The translations under genes were made by a program, and so were the position numbers. A stretch of DNA of 64,000 bases from Fusobacterium sp. (lineage in GTDB: Bacteria; Fusobacteriota; Fusobacteriia; Fusobacteriales; Fusobacteriaceae), in assembly GCF_019012925.1 (NCBI RefSeq), contig NZ_JAGIRL010000044.1:4373-68372 (forward strand), in the 5' to 3' direction. Positions 18,137-27,667 of the stretch are shown in pieces. Every line of letters starts with the position of its first letter. Positions within the stretch are counted from its first letter, which is position 1. The notes under the pieces were generated by a model. That model did no database searches, was not told where the DNA came from, and worked only from the letters and a program-made list of their open reading frames with translations.

Positions 18137-18152
18137 AGCAAGTTTTATGCCA
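18137..18152 (-). promoter_or_regulatory. Sigma-54 (-24/-12) promoter of the cysteine desulfidase operon
   Basis: On the minus strand TTGGCATAAAACTTGCT fits the sigma-54 consensus, with GG and GC separated by exactly 10 bases. It lies about 130 bp before the desulfidase start and just downstream of a sigma-54 activator gene. Confidence 0.75.
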
Positions 18153-18168
18153 ATAAGAAAAAATTTTA

Positions 18169-18189
18169 AACCCTCTAAAAATGAGGGTT
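18169..18189 (-). terminator. Terminator of the sigma-54 activator gene
   Basis: AACCCTC (18169-18175) pairs with GAGGGTT (18183-18189). On the minus strand TTTAAAATTTTTT follows. It isolates the activator gene from the operon it faces. Confidence 0.65.
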
Positions 18190-18210
18190 ATTCAGAAATT
18201 CTTTATTTTC

Positions 18211-18271
18211 ATTTTGAAAAACTTTTCCATTTTGAAAAATATTTTACAAGATTTTTTCTATTTTGAAAAAT
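18211..18271. promoter_or_regulatory. Candidate enhancer sites of the sigma-54 activator
   Basis: Three copies of ATTTTGAAAAA(T) start at 18211, 18229 and 18260 (spacing 18 and 31 bp). They lie roughly 60-120 bp upstream of the -24/-12 promoter, the usual place for enhancer-binding protein sites. They also overlap the 3' end of the activator gene region. Confidence 0.5.
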
Positions 18272-20038
18272 TTAATCTATTTCAAATTTCTTCATCTTTC
18301 TATATAAAGTTGTCAATCCTATTCCCATTTTATTAGAAATAGTTTTTTTCCCATCTGTACTATCTCCATATTTTTTCAAAGCCTGTAGTATATATCTTTT
18401 TTCCAATATTTCAAAATCTACTAACTCCTCATCATCCTCTTTTATTATTGGTAATATACATGTTTTTTTAATACCTTTATTTAGTAGTATTGATTCTGGT
18501 AAAAAGTCTCTACTCAAAATATGACTACTTCCACTCATATTAAACATAAGCTCTATTACATTTTCCAACTCTCTAATATTACCAGGCCAGTTATAATTTG
18601 ATAACACCTTTATAACCTCTTCATCTATAGATGAGATATATTTGTTAGATATTCTATTATACTTATTTATTAATTTTTCTACAATTGGAAGTATATCCTC
18701 TTTTCTCTCTCTCAACGGAAGAAGTTTTATAGGTATAACATTCAATCTATAGTATAGATCACTTCTGAATTTTTGCTCCTTTATCTTCTTTTCAAGATCT
18801 ACATTTGTAGCTGCAATAATCTTAATATCTAAATCTATACTCTTATTAGATCCAATTCTCTCTATTTTTTTCTCCTGTATTACTCTTAAAATCTTAGCTT
18901 GTAAATATAGTGGCATATCCCCAATCTCATCTAAGAATATTACTCCTGTGTTTGCTAACTCAAATTTTCCCATTCTTCCACTGTTATTCGCTCCTGTAAA
19001 AGCTCCCTTTACATATCCGAAAAGTTCACTCTCTAAAAGTGAATCTGGAATGGCTGAACAGTTGATTACCACAAATGGTTTGTCACTTCTACTGCTATGT
19101 GCATGTAGTGAACGTGCTACTAATTCCTTCCCTGTTCCACTCTCTCCTGTAATTAAAACTGTAGAGGAGGTATCTGCCACCTTTAATATATTCTCCTTTA
19201 GGTTCTTTGTTGCTATTGAATTTCCATATATATCATCTATTGTTATTACATTGTTATTATTAGTTATCTCTGCTATATTTCTGTTTATCTTTTTGATATC
19301 TTCAAATATAAAGATGTTATTCTTCTTATTATCAAAAGAATTTATTGAGATCAACTTTCCTACAACATTGAATTCTCTTTCAAAAATTAACAGTTTAAAT
19401 ATCTCCTCATTCATCAGATAATCATTCTGACTCACTATAGACATTGTTTCACCAATACACTCTAAACCTATTTTTAATTTTTTTCTAGCTATCTCATTTA
19501 TACTAACTATTTTGTTATTTTTATCACTAACTATTACACCTTTGCTGATATTGTCAATTACTGCTCTTAAAGTTCTCTCCTTGTCCACTTGCAACATCTT
19601 CTCTTGGAACTCAAAAAACTTTATACCTATAAACTCTGCTATCTGTTTTGTAAAGTTTAAATAAGAATCTATATTAGCAATAATCTTCTTCTTCTGATCA
19701 TTACTAAAACAAACTAGACCTAGTACACCAATTATCTCATTTTGACAGTATATGGGAGTTGATATCTCTAATTTTTCCTGACAATTCTCTTTATCTCTAC
19801 ATTTAGAACATAGTTCATGATTTCTTGGATTTTCAATAATATGAGTTTTTCCTGTTTCCAATGTATTTTTATATACATTTCCTAGAGCTGAAACTCCCTC
19901 TATATTCTTATAAAGCCCAGTTCCTGTAACTCTTAACATATTTTTATCAACAACACCAACATCAACATTTATCATATTAGAGATAATATTCACATATCTA
20001 TTTACATCTTCCCTTATATGTAATAATGAAATTTCCAC
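18272..20038 (-). CDS. Sigma-54-dependent activator (CdsR-like)
   Basis: 588 residues from a GTG with AGGAGG. The N-terminal sensor (1-140) holds a cysteine set C77-x2-C80-x5-C86-x11-C98. A PAS-like region (about 155-255) follows. The AAA+ domain has Walker A GESGTGKE (298-305), the sigma-54 contact loop GAFTGA (345-350) and Walker B FLDEIGD (368-374). A Fis-type HTH ([21 protein letters not shown]) ends the protein. It faces a sigma-54 promoter of a cysteine desulfidase operon, matching the known cysteine-responsive CdsR arrangement of clostridia. Confidence 0.88.
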   Translation of the reverse strand: MEISLLHIREDVNRYVNIISNMINVDVGVVDKNMLRVTGTGLYKNIEGVSALGNVYKNTLETGKTHIIENPRNHELCSKCRDKENCQEKLEISTPIYCQNEIIGVLGLVCFSNDQKKKIIANIDSYLNFTKQIAEFIGIKFFEFQEKMLQVDKERTLRAVIDNISKGVIVSDKNNKIVSINEIARKKLKIGLECIGETMSIVSQNDYLMNEEIFKLLIFEREFNVVGKLISINSFDNKKNNIFIFEDIKKINRNIAEITNNNNVITIDDIYGNSIATKNLKENILKVADTSSTVLITGESGTGKELVARSLHAHSSRSDKPFVVINCSAIPDSLLESELFGYVKGAFTGANNSGRMGKFELANTGVIFLDEIGDMPLYLQAKILRVIQEKKIERIGSNKSIDLDIKIIAATNVDLEKKIKEQKFRSDLYYRLNVIPIKLLPLRERKEDILPIVEKLINKYNRISNKYISSIDEEVIKVLSNYNWPGNIRELENVIELMFNMSGSSHILSRDFLPESILLNKGIKKTCILPIIKEDDEELVDFEILEKRYILQALKKYGDSTDGKKTISNKMGIGLTTLYRKMKKFEID

Positions 20039-20245
20039 TTTGGCCTCCTAAAAATTAGATATCGTATTATATTGTACCACAAAATTCAATATAAAAAAAG
20101 AAAATTAAATTAAATCTATTAAAATTTATATGCTTTTATTTTTTAAAAAATACAATTTTACATAAATATATCATTTTAGAACAAACAGTCGTAAATTTCT
20201 TACTTTTTTATAAAAAAAGTTATAGAATTTTTTTTAATTTTGTGC

Positions 20246-20251
20246 TATAAT
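20246..20251 (+). promoter_or_regulatory. Extended -10 promoter of the NagE-like gene
   Basis: TGTGCTATAAT: TATAAT with the TGN extension, 78 bp before the start at 20329. No clear -35. The 290-bp gap from 20039 to 20328 holds nothing else I can name. Confidence 0.5.
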
Positions 20252-20328
20252 CAACTCAAGATACTTGAAATAAAAATTCGTATTTTGTAATTTTTTATGA
20301 AATATAATATTTAAAAGGAGGAAGTTTT

Positions 20329-21792
20329 ATGTTTAACTATCTACAAAAAATTGGTAAAGCATTAATGGTTCCAGTAGCAGTTCTACCAGCTGCAGCAATC
20401 CTTATGGGTATTGGATACTGGATAGACCCAACAGGTTGGGGAGCAAATAGCCAACTTGCTGCATTCTTAATTAAGGCAGGTGCCGCTATTATTGACAATA
20501 TGCCTATACTATTTGCTGTTGGTGTTGCTTTTGGACTTTCTAAGGATAAAAATGGTGCTGCTGCTCTAGCTGGATTAGTTGCTTTTGAAGTTGTTACTAC
20601 TCTACTATCTGTAGGTGCAGTTGCTCAAATGACAGGAATCGCTCCTGATCAAGTTTCTCCTGCTTTTGGAAAAATTAACAACCAATTCGTAGGAATACTT
20701 TGTGGGGTTATTGCTGGAGAGTTATATAACAAATTCCATACTTTAGAACTACCTAAATTCTTAGCTTTCTTTAGTGGAAAAAGATTTGTTCCTATTATAA
20801 CTTCAGTTGTTATGTTAGTTGTTTCATTTATATTACTATATATTTGGCCAGTTATCTACTCTGGTTTAGTTGGATTTGGAATTAGCATTGCTAAATTAGG
20901 ACCAGTTGGAGCTGGAGTATATGGATTCTTTAACAGATTATTGATCCCAGTTGGATTACACCACGCTTTAAACTCTGTATTCTGGTTTAATGTTGCTGGT
21001 ATTAATGATATCGGAAGATTCTGGGGAGACCCAGCAGCTGCTTATGCTGGATTACCTGCTGCAGTTGAAGGAGCTTACCATGTTGGAATGTACCAAGCAG
21101 GATTCTTCCCTATTATGATGTTTGGATTATTAGGAGCTTGTTTAGCTTTCATCAAAACTGCTAAACCTGCTAATAAAGAGAAAATAAAATCTATCATGTT
21201 AGCTGCTGGATTTGCAAGTTTCTTTACTGGAGTAACTGAACCTATTGAGTTTGCATTTATGTTCGTTGCACCAGCTCTATACTTACTACACGCTTTACTA
21301 ACTGGTATAGCTGTATTCTTAGCTGCTTCATTAGATTGGATGGCTGGATTTGGATTCTCTGCTGGATTCGTTGATTTTGTACTATCACTACGTAACCCTA
21401 ATGCTAATAACCCAATAATGCTAATAGTTTTAGGATTAATCTTCTTCGTAATCTACTATGTAGTATTTACATTTGCAATCAATAAATTTAACATCAAAAC
21501 TCCTGGAAGAGAAGATGAAGATATGGTTGAAGTTGAAGTTAATGCTAATGGTGTTTCTGCTCATATGGCTGTAGCTTCTGCTCTATTACCTCTATTAGGT
21601 GGAAAAGAAAACTTAGTTTCTATTGATAACTGTGCTACAAGATTGAGATTAGAAGTTGTTGATGGAGAAAAAGTTAATGATGCTGAAATTAAAAAAGTAG
21701 CTGCTGGAATAATGAAAAGAGGAAATGCTGTACAAGTTATCATTGGACCACATGTTGAATTTGTTGCTACTGAATTAAAAAAATTAGTTTAA
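20329..21792 (+). CDS. nagE: PTS IICB permease, N-acetylglucosamine/glucose type (NagE-like)
   Basis: 487 residues. The IIC domain (about 1-390) has around ten membrane segments, the RLLIPVGLHHALN loop and GVTEPIEFAFMF. GRFWGDP and KTPGRED are closer to NagE than PtsG. The IIB domain (about 405-487) carries the phosphorylated Cys435 in NCATRLRLEV. There is no IIA domain, so phosphate must come from a separate IIA. It imports and phosphorylates GlcNAc or glucose. AAAGGAGGAAG precedes the ATG, and pgi lies nearby on the other strand. Confidence 0.88.
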   Translation: MFNYLQKIGKALMVPVAVLPAAAILMGIGYWIDPTGWGANSQLAAFLIKAGAAIIDNMPILFAVGVAFGLSKDKNGAAALAGLVAFEVVTTLLSVGAVAQMTGIAPDQVSPAFGKINNQFVGILCGVIAGELYNKFHTLELPKFLAFFSGKRFVPIITSVVMLVVSFILLYIWPVIYSGLVGFGISIAKLGPVGAGVYGFFNRLLIPVGLHHALNSVFWFNVAGINDIGRFWGDPAAAYAGLPAAVEGAYHVGMYQAGFFPIMMFGLLGACLAFIKTAKPANKEKIKSIMLAAGFASFFTGVTEPIEFAFMFVAPALYLLHALLTGIAVFLAASLDWMAGFGFSAGFVDFVLSLRNPNANNPIMLIVLGLIFFVIYYVVFTFAINKFNIKTPGREDEDMVEVEVNANGVSAHMAVASALLPLLGGKENLVSIDNCATRLRLEVVDGEKVNDAEIKKVAAGIMKRGNAVQVIIGPHVEFVATELKKLV

Positions 21793-21810
21793 TTAAACTA
21801 TGAAAATTAA

Positions 21811-21840
21811 AAGCTGTCACTTGTTTGGCAGCTTTTTTTT
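21811..21840 (+). terminator. Terminator of the NagE-like gene
   Basis: AAGCTGTCA/TGGCAGCTT stem followed by eight T. Confidence 0.85.
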
Positions 21841-21859
21841 ATTTTTTTCAAAAAAATTA

Positions 21860-21888
21860 TTGACTTAATAAAAATTATATGGTAATAT
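21860..21888 (+). promoter_or_regulatory. Promoter of tRNA-Gln
   Basis: TTGACT (21860-21865), 17-bp spacer, TAATAT (21883-21888), 11 bp before the tRNA. Confidence 0.7.
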
Positions 21889-21899
21889 AAATATGTTGT

Positions 21900-21974
21900 T
21901 GGGGTGTCGCCAAGCGGTAAGGCAACGGACTTTGACTCCGTCATGCGTTGGTTCGAATCCAGCCACCCCAGCCA
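21900..21974 (+). tRNA. tRNA-Gln (anticodon UUG)
   Basis: The acceptor stem TGGGGTG pairs with CACCCCA. A short D arm (CGCCAAGCGG) follows. The anticodon stem ACGGA/TCCGT encloses loop CTTTGAC, giving anticodon TTG. The T arm contains GGTTCGAATCC. Discriminator G and an encoded CCA end the gene. The U1-A72-type acceptor start is typical for bacterial tRNA-Gln. It stands alone, with its own promoter and terminator. Confidence 0.95.
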
Positions 21975-21990
21975 TTCACTAAGCATATGA

Positions 21991-22018
21991 AGCTGTCTAT
22001 ATAGACAGCTTTTTTTTT
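21991..22018 (+). terminator. Terminator of tRNA-Gln
   Basis: AGCTGTCTAT/ATAGACAGCT, a perfect 10-bp stem with no unpaired loop between the halves as written, followed by T-run. Confidence 0.85.
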
Positions 22019-22131
22019 ACCATTTTTTCAAAAAGAATGACAAAATCTACATAAATTTTAGTATAATAATAAATATAGTAATTCTTAAAAATTATCAAAT
22101 CACTATAAAAAAGTAATGGGGGAATGAAGGA

Positions 22132-22464
22132 ATGAAAAAGAAGTTAATAATTTTAGCATTTATTATTCTAACAAGTTATAGTTATGCTAAGAAAGAAAAT
22201 TTTAAGTATAAGAGCAGAAGAGAAAAGGAGAGCTTTTTAACCGAAATTTTGGAATTAGATGACATTCCTTTACTAGAAAAAGATGAATTATTTGAAGAGT
22301 GGCACTCTATATTAGAAGATTTGACTGAAAAAGCATTGGAAGATAACAATGCATTGGAAGAATTAATGGAGTGGAAAGAAATTCATAGTGAATTATCTAA
22401 AAAACATAGAAAAATTAGAGAAGATATAGATGATGACGACGATGATGATGAAGATGACGATTAA
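22132..22464 (+). CDS. Small exported acidic protein, function unknown
   Basis: 110 residues. The N-terminal signal peptide (KKKLIILAFIILTSYSYA, cleavage near residue 19) leads a charged helical protein. It ends in a nearly pure aspartate tail (about residues 97-110, one Glu). I recognise no family. The tail could bind calcium or other cations outside the inner membrane. GGGGGAATGAAGGA precedes the ATG. It stands alone, sharing a bidirectional terminator with pgi. Confidence 0.7.
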   Translation: MKKKLIILAFIILTSYSYAKKENFKYKSRREKESFLTEILELDDIPLLEKDELFEEWHSILEDLTEKALEDNNALEELMEWKEIHSELSKKHRKIREDIDDDDDDDEDDD

Positions 22465-22480
22465 TAATCTAAAACCACAT

Positions 22481-22509
22481 AAAAAAGGAGAGCTAAACTC
22501 TCCTTTTTA
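22481..22509. terminator. Bidirectional terminator
   Basis: AAAAAAGGAGAG/CTCTCCTTTTTA stem-loop between the convergent acidic-protein and pgi genes. Confidence 0.85.
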
Positions 22510-22510
22510 A

Positions 22511-23863
22511 TTACTTATTTCCTAATCTTTCATTTAAAGCTTCTGCTTCTTTTTCATATCCTTTTTTACCTAATAAAGCAAACATATTAGCCTTATAAGA
22601 TTCTACACCTGGTTGGTTAAATGGATTTACTCCTAAGATATATCCACTTATTCCACAAGCTTTTTCAAAGAAGTAGAATAGGTATCCTAAATGGAAAGGT
22701 GTTGCTTCAGGAACATTTACTATTAAGTTAGGAACTCCACCATCCACATGAGCAAGTAGTGTTCCTTGTGATGCTTTCTTATTTACAAAATCCATTCCTT
22801 TTCCAGCTAAATAGTTTAATCCATCTAAGTCAGCTTCTTCTGCTTCTATTATGATATCCTCTTCTGGCTCTCCTATCAATACTGCAGTTTCAATTAACTC
22901 TCTTCTTCCATCTTGGATATATTGTCCCATTGAGTGTAAATCTGTTGAAAAATCTGCTGCTGCTGGGAATAATCCTTTTCCATCTTTTCCTTCAGATTCT
23001 CCAAATAACTGCTTCCACCATTCACCAAAATAGTGTAATCTTGGCTCATAGTTAATTAACATCTCTATGTTTTTACCTCTTCTATTTAAGATATTTCTAA
23101 TAGCTGCATATTTGTAACAATCATTCTCTTCAAATGATGCTGTATAATCATTTTGAGCCTCTCTTGCTCCAGCCATTAATTCATCTATATCTATTCCGGC
23201 ACAAGCTATTGGTAATAATCCTACTGGAGTTAAAACTGAGAATCTTCCACCTACATCATCAGGAATAACAAAAGTCTCATATCCCTCTTCATCTGCTAAT
23301 TTCTTTAATGCTCCCTTAGCTTTGTCTGTAGTAGCATAAATTCTATTTTTAGCTTCAGATTTTCCATATTTCTCTTCAATATGTTTTTTCAACACTCTAA
23401 AAGCTATAGCTGGTTCAGTTGTAGTTCCTGATTTAGAGATTACATTGATTGAGTAATCTTTTCCCTCTAATAGATCTAAAAGGTGTTTTAAATATACACC
23501 AGATATGTTGTTTCCTACATAGAATATCTCTGTACCTTTTCTCTTCTCCTTTGGTAAGTTGTTATAAAAAGTATGTGACAAGAAGTCAATAGCTGCTCTT
23601 GCTCCTAAATATGATCCCCCAATTCCCACTACTAAAAGGATATCTGAATCCTTTTTTATCTTTTCTGCTGCTGCTTTAATTCTTTCAAATTCATCCTTAT
23701 CATAGTTAGTTGGCAACTCTATCCAACCTAAAAAGTCATTACCAGCCCCATTTTTCTCTTTTAAAAATTTTTCTGCTGATAATACTTGTGACTTCATTAG
23801 AGCTAATTCCTCTTCACTCATAAATTGAAGTGCTTTTGAATAATCAAATGACAGTTTTTTCAT
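22511..23863 (-). CDS. pgi: Glucose-6-phosphate isomerase
   Basis: 450 residues, the length of the Firmicute-type enzyme. [31 protein letters not shown] (phosphate-binding loop) and [14 protein letters not shown] are PGI signatures. [14 protein letters not shown] and [12 protein letters not shown] carry the C-terminal catalytic Lys region. It interconverts glucose-6-phosphate and fructose-6-phosphate in the cytoplasm. AGGAGTACATT precedes the ATG. A single SLH gene lies 21 bp upstream on the same strand. Confidence 0.95.
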   Translation of the reverse strand: MKKLSFDYSKALQFMSEEELALMKSQVLSAEKFLKEKNGAGNDFLGWIELPTNYDKDEFERIKAAAEKIKKDSDILLVVGIGGSYLGARAAIDFLSHTFYNNLPKEKRKGTEIFYVGNNISGVYLKHLLDLLEGKDYSINVISKSGTTTEPAIAFRVLKKHIEEKYGKSEAKNRIYATTDKAKGALKKLADEEGYETFVIPDDVGGRFSVLTPVGLLPIACAGIDIDELMAGAREAQNDYTASFEENDCYKYAAIRNILNRRGKNIEMLINYEPRLHYFGEWWKQLFGESEGKDGKGLFPAAADFSTDLHSMGQYIQDGRRELIETAVLIGEPEEDIIIEAEEADLDGLNYLAGKGMDFVNKKASQGTLLAHVDGGVPNLIVNVPEATPFHLGYLFYFFEKACGISGYILGVNPFNQPGVESYKANMFALLGKKGYEKEAEALNERLGNK

Positions 23864-23884
23864 AATGTACTCCTCCTAATTTAT

Positions 23885-24322
23885 TTAATTTTTATCTTCA
23901 AGAGCTTCCACTCTTTTTTTCAAGTCTGCTATAGTTTTCTCATTTGTATTGATTCTCTCTCTCAAAATATCTATTGTTTCATTTATAACATCTATTCTAT
24001 TAATAAAGGTTGTAGAGTCAAAACCTATCTTATTTAACTCTTGAGAAAATTCAAACATAAGTGATTCCAAAATATTTAAATCCTCTTTATTCGCCTTTTT
24101 TAAATCCACATAGTCCAGAGCTTTAGCTAAATTAAAAGCAAAGTCATACCTATTCATGGGTTCATTCCCATCAAATCTATATCTATTCTCTACGATTATC
24201 CCCTTATCAATCAATGATTGTATCTGTGGATAAGCCCAGTGATCTTTATTTAAATCTTCAAATTTTGTCTCTGCAAATACTGCTGAAGAAAACACAATTA
24301 ATAAAACAATTATATATCTCAT
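23885..24322 (-). CDS. Exported SLH-domain protein with C-terminal coiled coil
   Basis: 145 residues. A signal peptide (RYIIVLLIVFSSAVFA, cut near 17) is followed by one SLH domain (about 20-75: FEDLNKDHWAYPQIQSLIDKGI ... MNRYDFAFNLAKAL). The rest is a coiled coil (about 100-145). This is the layout of the periplasmic tether of outer-membrane porins and of Omp-alpha of Thermotoga, but without a barrel. It probably spans the periplasm or caps the envelope; the SLH would bind a cell-wall polymer. No membrane anchor is seen at the C-terminus. Confidence 0.75.
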   Translation of the reverse strand: MRYIIVLLIVFSSAVFAETKFEDLNKDHWAYPQIQSLIDKGIIVENRYRFDGNEPMNRYDFAFNLAKALDYVDLKKANKEDLNILESLMFEFSQELNKIGFDSTTFINRIDVINETIDILRERINTNEKTIADLKKRVEALEDKN

Positions 24323-24411
24323 ATGACCTTTCCTTCTCTCTTTTTTATTCTTTTTTCATCACTTTAAGTATAGCATATTGAAGAGATTTTATCCACTAAA
24401 TAATCCAAGCT

Positions 24412-24455
24412 AAAAAATGAGATTCCTGCATTTTTTATACAAAAATCTCATTTTT
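24412..24455 (-). terminator. Terminator of the cellobiose operon
   Basis: AAAAATGAGATT pairs with AATCTCATTTTT; on the minus strand T-run follows. It lies about 24 bp beyond the GH4 stop codon. Confidence 0.75.
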
Positions 24456-24478
24456 AACTTTAACAAGTTATCACTTTA

Positions 24479-25825
24479 TTAATACTTTTCTCTTTTTATT
24501 GCATGGTGGAATTGTGGTAGATAATCCCAGTTCTCTCTTATTATCTCATCAAACATAACTTTAACTTGATGTCCACTGTTAACTAATGGATTTAGTGTTA
24601 AAGCATGAATTGCTTTGTTATAGTTTCCTGTTACAGCAGCTTCTATTGTCATCTCTTCAAATGATTTCATCAATTGAAGTATTCCTCTTGCTTCTTTTGG
24701 GAATGGATCTTGAGCAAATGGTTTTATTCCATCTCTATACACTCTAGCTGTTACCTCTACTGCACAATTATCAGGTAAACAATCTATTACACCATTATTT
24801 TTAGTAGATACAACTATCACTGTTCCTTTATCATTGTAGATAGAGTTAATCAATTCACATGCAGCATCAGAGTAATACTGTCCTCCTCTTTGCTCCAATT
24901 GCTTAGGTTTTATATTTAAGTTAGGATCTTTATATAGTTCAAATAACTCTTTCTCAACTTTCTTTACCTGTTCTCCTCTAGTTCCCTTTCCTGATTTTAC
25001 ATCAGCAACTTGAGCTCTATACATCTCATCTGTCATGTAGTAATATCTATGGTATCCACAAGGAATCATTCCTAAATCCAATATCTGCTCTCTTACCCAT
25101 GAATCAGATGTTCTAAGATTTGCAGGTGTGTTCTCTATATCGTTTAACACTCCCTCTACTGCCTCTTTTGTCTTATCCACTCCATTGTGTAATACTTTTC
25201 TTCCCCAGAAGAAGTGATTTAATCCTCCACATATTAACTCTATCTCATTATCTTCAGCTTTTAATGCCTTAACTACAGATTTTCTAACTCCAATAGGTAC
25301 GTTACATAATCCTGCAATCTTTATATTTGGATAATATTTTATAACTGACTCTGTTACCATTCCACTTGGATTTGTAAAGTTTACTAACCAAGCATTTGGA
25401 CAAAGTTCTGTCATATCCTTACATATATCTAAAATTACAGGTATAGTTCTTAAAGCTTTTGCAAATCCTCCTGCTCCATTTGTCTCTTGTCCTATCATTC
25501 CATATCTCATTGGAATCTTCTCATCTCTTATTCTAGCTTCTAATAATCCTACTCTAAACTGTGTAGTTACAAAGTCAGCATCTTTCAAAGCTTCTCTTCT
25601 ATTCAATGTCAAATGAATCTTAAATTTATCAGCTAATCCAGCTTTTTCAACCATTCTTTTTGCTAAATTTCCAACTATTTCAAGCTTTTCTCTTCCATCC
25701 TCTATATCAACTAACCATAACTCTGTTACTGGTAATTCTGCATATCTTTTTATAAATCCCTCAATTATCTCTGGAGTATATGATGATCCTCCACCTATAG
25801 TAGCTATCTTTAATTTATGTGCCAT
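24479..25825 (-). CDS. 6-phospho-beta-glucosidase, GH4 family
   Basis: 448 residues. KIATIGGGSSYTPEIIEGF is the NAD-binding GH4 start. NFTNPSGMVTES and AGLCNVPIG flank the metal-binding Cys, and GLNHFFWG carries the metal His. GH4 enzymes need NAD and a divalent metal. This one cleaves 6-phospho-beta-glucosides such as cellobiose-6-phosphate (CelF/LicH-like). Third gene of a PTS operon (IIB, IIC, hydrolase). GGAGGTTTTAAT precedes the ATG. Confidence 0.92.
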   Translation of the reverse strand: MAHKLKIATIGGGSSYTPEIIEGFIKRYAELPVTELWLVDIEDGREKLEIVGNLAKRMVEKAGLADKFKIHLTLNRREALKDADFVTTQFRVGLLEARIRDEKIPMRYGMIGQETNGAGGFAKALRTIPVILDICKDMTELCPNAWLVNFTNPSGMVTESVIKYYPNIKIAGLCNVPIGVRKSVVKALKAEDNEIELICGGLNHFFWGRKVLHNGVDKTKEAVEGVLNDIENTPANLRTSDSWVREQILDLGMIPCGYHRYYYMTDEMYRAQVADVKSGKGTRGEQVKKVEKELFELYKDPNLNIKPKQLEQRGGQYYSDAACELINSIYNDKGTVIVVSTKNNGVIDCLPDNCAVEVTARVYRDGIKPFAQDPFPKEARGILQLMKSFEEMTIEAAVTGNYNKAIHALTLNPLVNSGHQVKVMFDEIIRENWDYLPQFHHAIKREKY

Positions 25826-25862
25826 ATTAAAACCTCCTCATATTATTTCTATTTTTATAATT

Positions 25863-27167
25863 TTATTCTCCCTGTATCTCTTCTTGATATTTTTGCTCAT
25901 CATACATTTTAAAGAATGGATAGTATATTAATGTTGTAACTATCAATGATACCAACACTCCGAAAACTGTAGATAGATTTCCTCCACTTACTAAGTAAGC
26001 ATGTATAGGTGCTGGAATAGTCCATGGAATATTTACTCCAGTAGTTATACCAATTAGACCAAATTTTGTTCCCCAGTAAAGTATAGTAGTATTTACTAAT
26101 GGAGCTAATATAAATGGTACTAATAAAATTGGGTTCATAACTATTGGTGTTCCAAATATAACTGGTTCATTTATATTAAATATCCCTGGTCCTAAAGAAA
26201 TTTTACCAATTTCTCTCAATTGTTTACTTTTAGCAAAGAAAGTCATAAGAAAAACCAAACTCAATGTAAGTCCTGATCCACCATATTGGAAACTCATAAA
26301 CATAAATGAAGAAGTTGTTATATTAGGTATCTCTGCTCCCATTTGAAAAGCCAGTCTATTTTCATCCATCATTTGTAACCATATTGGTGTCATTACTGAT
26401 CCTACTATAGTGGCACCATGTAATCCCATACTCCAGAAAATTTGAGCTGCAAGTACTGATAGTATAGTTCCTATAAACGATCCTCCTAGGATAGTCAATG
26501 GTTTTCCTAAGATAATAGTTATAAAGTTGTGAACATTTTCAAAAGAAGTTAACTCAAATCCAATTCTCACTACTAATGTTAAAATTATAGTAATTATAGC
26601 TGGTATAAGTGCCAAGAAAGACTTTCCTACTGCTGGTGGCACTGAATCTGGCATCTTGATTATTAAATTTTTATCTATTGTAAACTTTACTACCTCTGTT
26701 GTGTAAATCCCTACTATTATAGCTACAAATAATCCTTTACTTCCAACAAGCCCAAGATTAATCCCTGTTACTGTCACTACTGTCTCTCCAATTGTATGTA
26801 AAATACTAAATGGAGATAATAATAGAAACGCTGTCAAAGATATTACTCCACATGAGATTGGATCTACTCTCTTCTTCTCAGCTAATCTATAGGCTACTCC
26901 AATAGAGGCAACCATAGCCATAACATCATATGTTACCTGTACAGGATATAATATTCTACTCTTCCATAATTCTCCAAATACTCCCTCCATAAATCCAGAG
27001 TACCCTGGTATTGGTAGATAAGCAAATATCAAAAATATACTTCCAACTATTAATAGTGGCATTGTAAGAGTTAATCCATCCCTAATTGCTTGTAAATATA
27101 TATTCCCAGATATTTTCATAGCTAGTGGTAAAAAATATTTTTCCAAAAATTCATTTATTTTATTCAT
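25863..27167 (-). CDS. PTS IIC permease, cellobiose/chitobiose (Lac) family
   Basis: 434 residues with about ten membrane segments. FGVLVSLIV, GIFNINEPVIFGTPIVMNP and the AQIFWSMGLHGATIV loop are typical of CelB/ChbC-type IIC proteins. It forms the membrane channel of a cellobiose-class PTS together with the adjacent IIB. GGGGGAGATGTTAGA precedes the ATG. Confidence 0.92.
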   Translation of the reverse strand: MNKINEFLEKYFLPLAMKISGNIYLQAIRDGLTLTMPLLIVGSIFLIFAYLPIPGYSGFMEGVFGELWKSRILYPVQVTYDVMAMVASIGVAYRLAEKKRVDPISCGVISLTAFLLLSPFSILHTIGETVVTVTGINLGLVGSKGLFVAIIVGIYTTEVVKFTIDKNLIIKMPDSVPPAVGKSFLALIPAIITIILTLVVRIGFELTSFENVHNFITIILGKPLTILGGSFIGTILSVLAAQIFWSMGLHGATIVGSVMTPIWLQMMDENRLAFQMGAEIPNITTSSFMFMSFQYGGSGLTLSLVFLMTFFAKSKQLREIGKISLGPGIFNINEPVIFGTPIVMNPILLVPFILAPLVNTTILYWGTKFGLIGITTGVNIPWTIPAPIHAYLVSGGNLSTVFGVLVSLIVTTLIYYPFFKMYDEQKYQEEIQGE

Positions 27168-27190
27168 TCTAACATCTCCCCCTAATTTTG

Positions 27191-27499
27191 TTATTTCAAT
27201 GCATTTAAAGCCGTTTCTAAGACTTTAGCTCCATTCATAGTTCCGTAGTCTAACATATTTATAACTTCTACTTTTTTTCCACACTCTGCAGCTACCTTAC
27301 TTAAATCAGCCTGTTTAAATCTTACCTGTGGTCCTAATAAAAATATGTCAAACTCATTTAATTTTTCATTAAATCTTTCTATTGGACAAGCTTCTATCTT
27401 TACATCTATTTTCTTTTCCTCTGCTGCTTTTAACATTTTAGTTACCATTAAACTTGTTGACATTCCTGCTGCACATAATAGTAATATTTTCTTCTCCAT
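27191..27499 (-). CDS. PTS IIB subunit, cellobiose family
   Basis: 102 residues. LLLCAAGMSTSLMVTKML holds the phospho-Cys9 of Lac-family IIB. FDIFLLGPQVRFKQ follows, a family mark. It passes phosphate from IIA to the sugar during transport by the next gene. A IIA gene is absent from this operon and from the window. GGAGGTAAAAA precedes the ATG. Confidence 0.92.
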   Translation of the reverse strand: MEKKILLLCAAGMSTSLMVTKMLKAAEEKKIDVKIEACPIERFNEKLNEFDIFLLGPQVRFKQADLSKVAAECGKKVEVINMLDYGTMNGAKVLETALNALK

Positions 27500-27542
27500 T
27501 TTTTACCTCCACATTCTATTTGCATTTTATATGTAACTTTTT

Positions 27543-27594
27543 TAAACGTTTAGTTTTATAACGATATAATACATCAAAAATAATATTTTAGCAA
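27543..27594 (-). promoter_or_regulatory. Promoter and palindromic operator of the cellobiose operon
   Basis: Minus-strand -35 TTGCTA (27589-27594), 17-bp spacer, -10 TATTAT (27566-27571). Just downstream of the start region lies TAAACGTTTA (27543-27552), a perfect 10-bp palindrome. Confidence 0.55.
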
Positions 27595-27667
27595 CTCTTC
27601 TAATAAAACTCCTTAATTTTCGTTTTTTTATATATTTTATACCCTTTTTATGCTAAAATAACATATA

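Noticed and set aside
24388..24396. TTATCCACT resembling a DnaA box
   Set aside because: A single 8-of-9 site without companions, far from the origin candidate.
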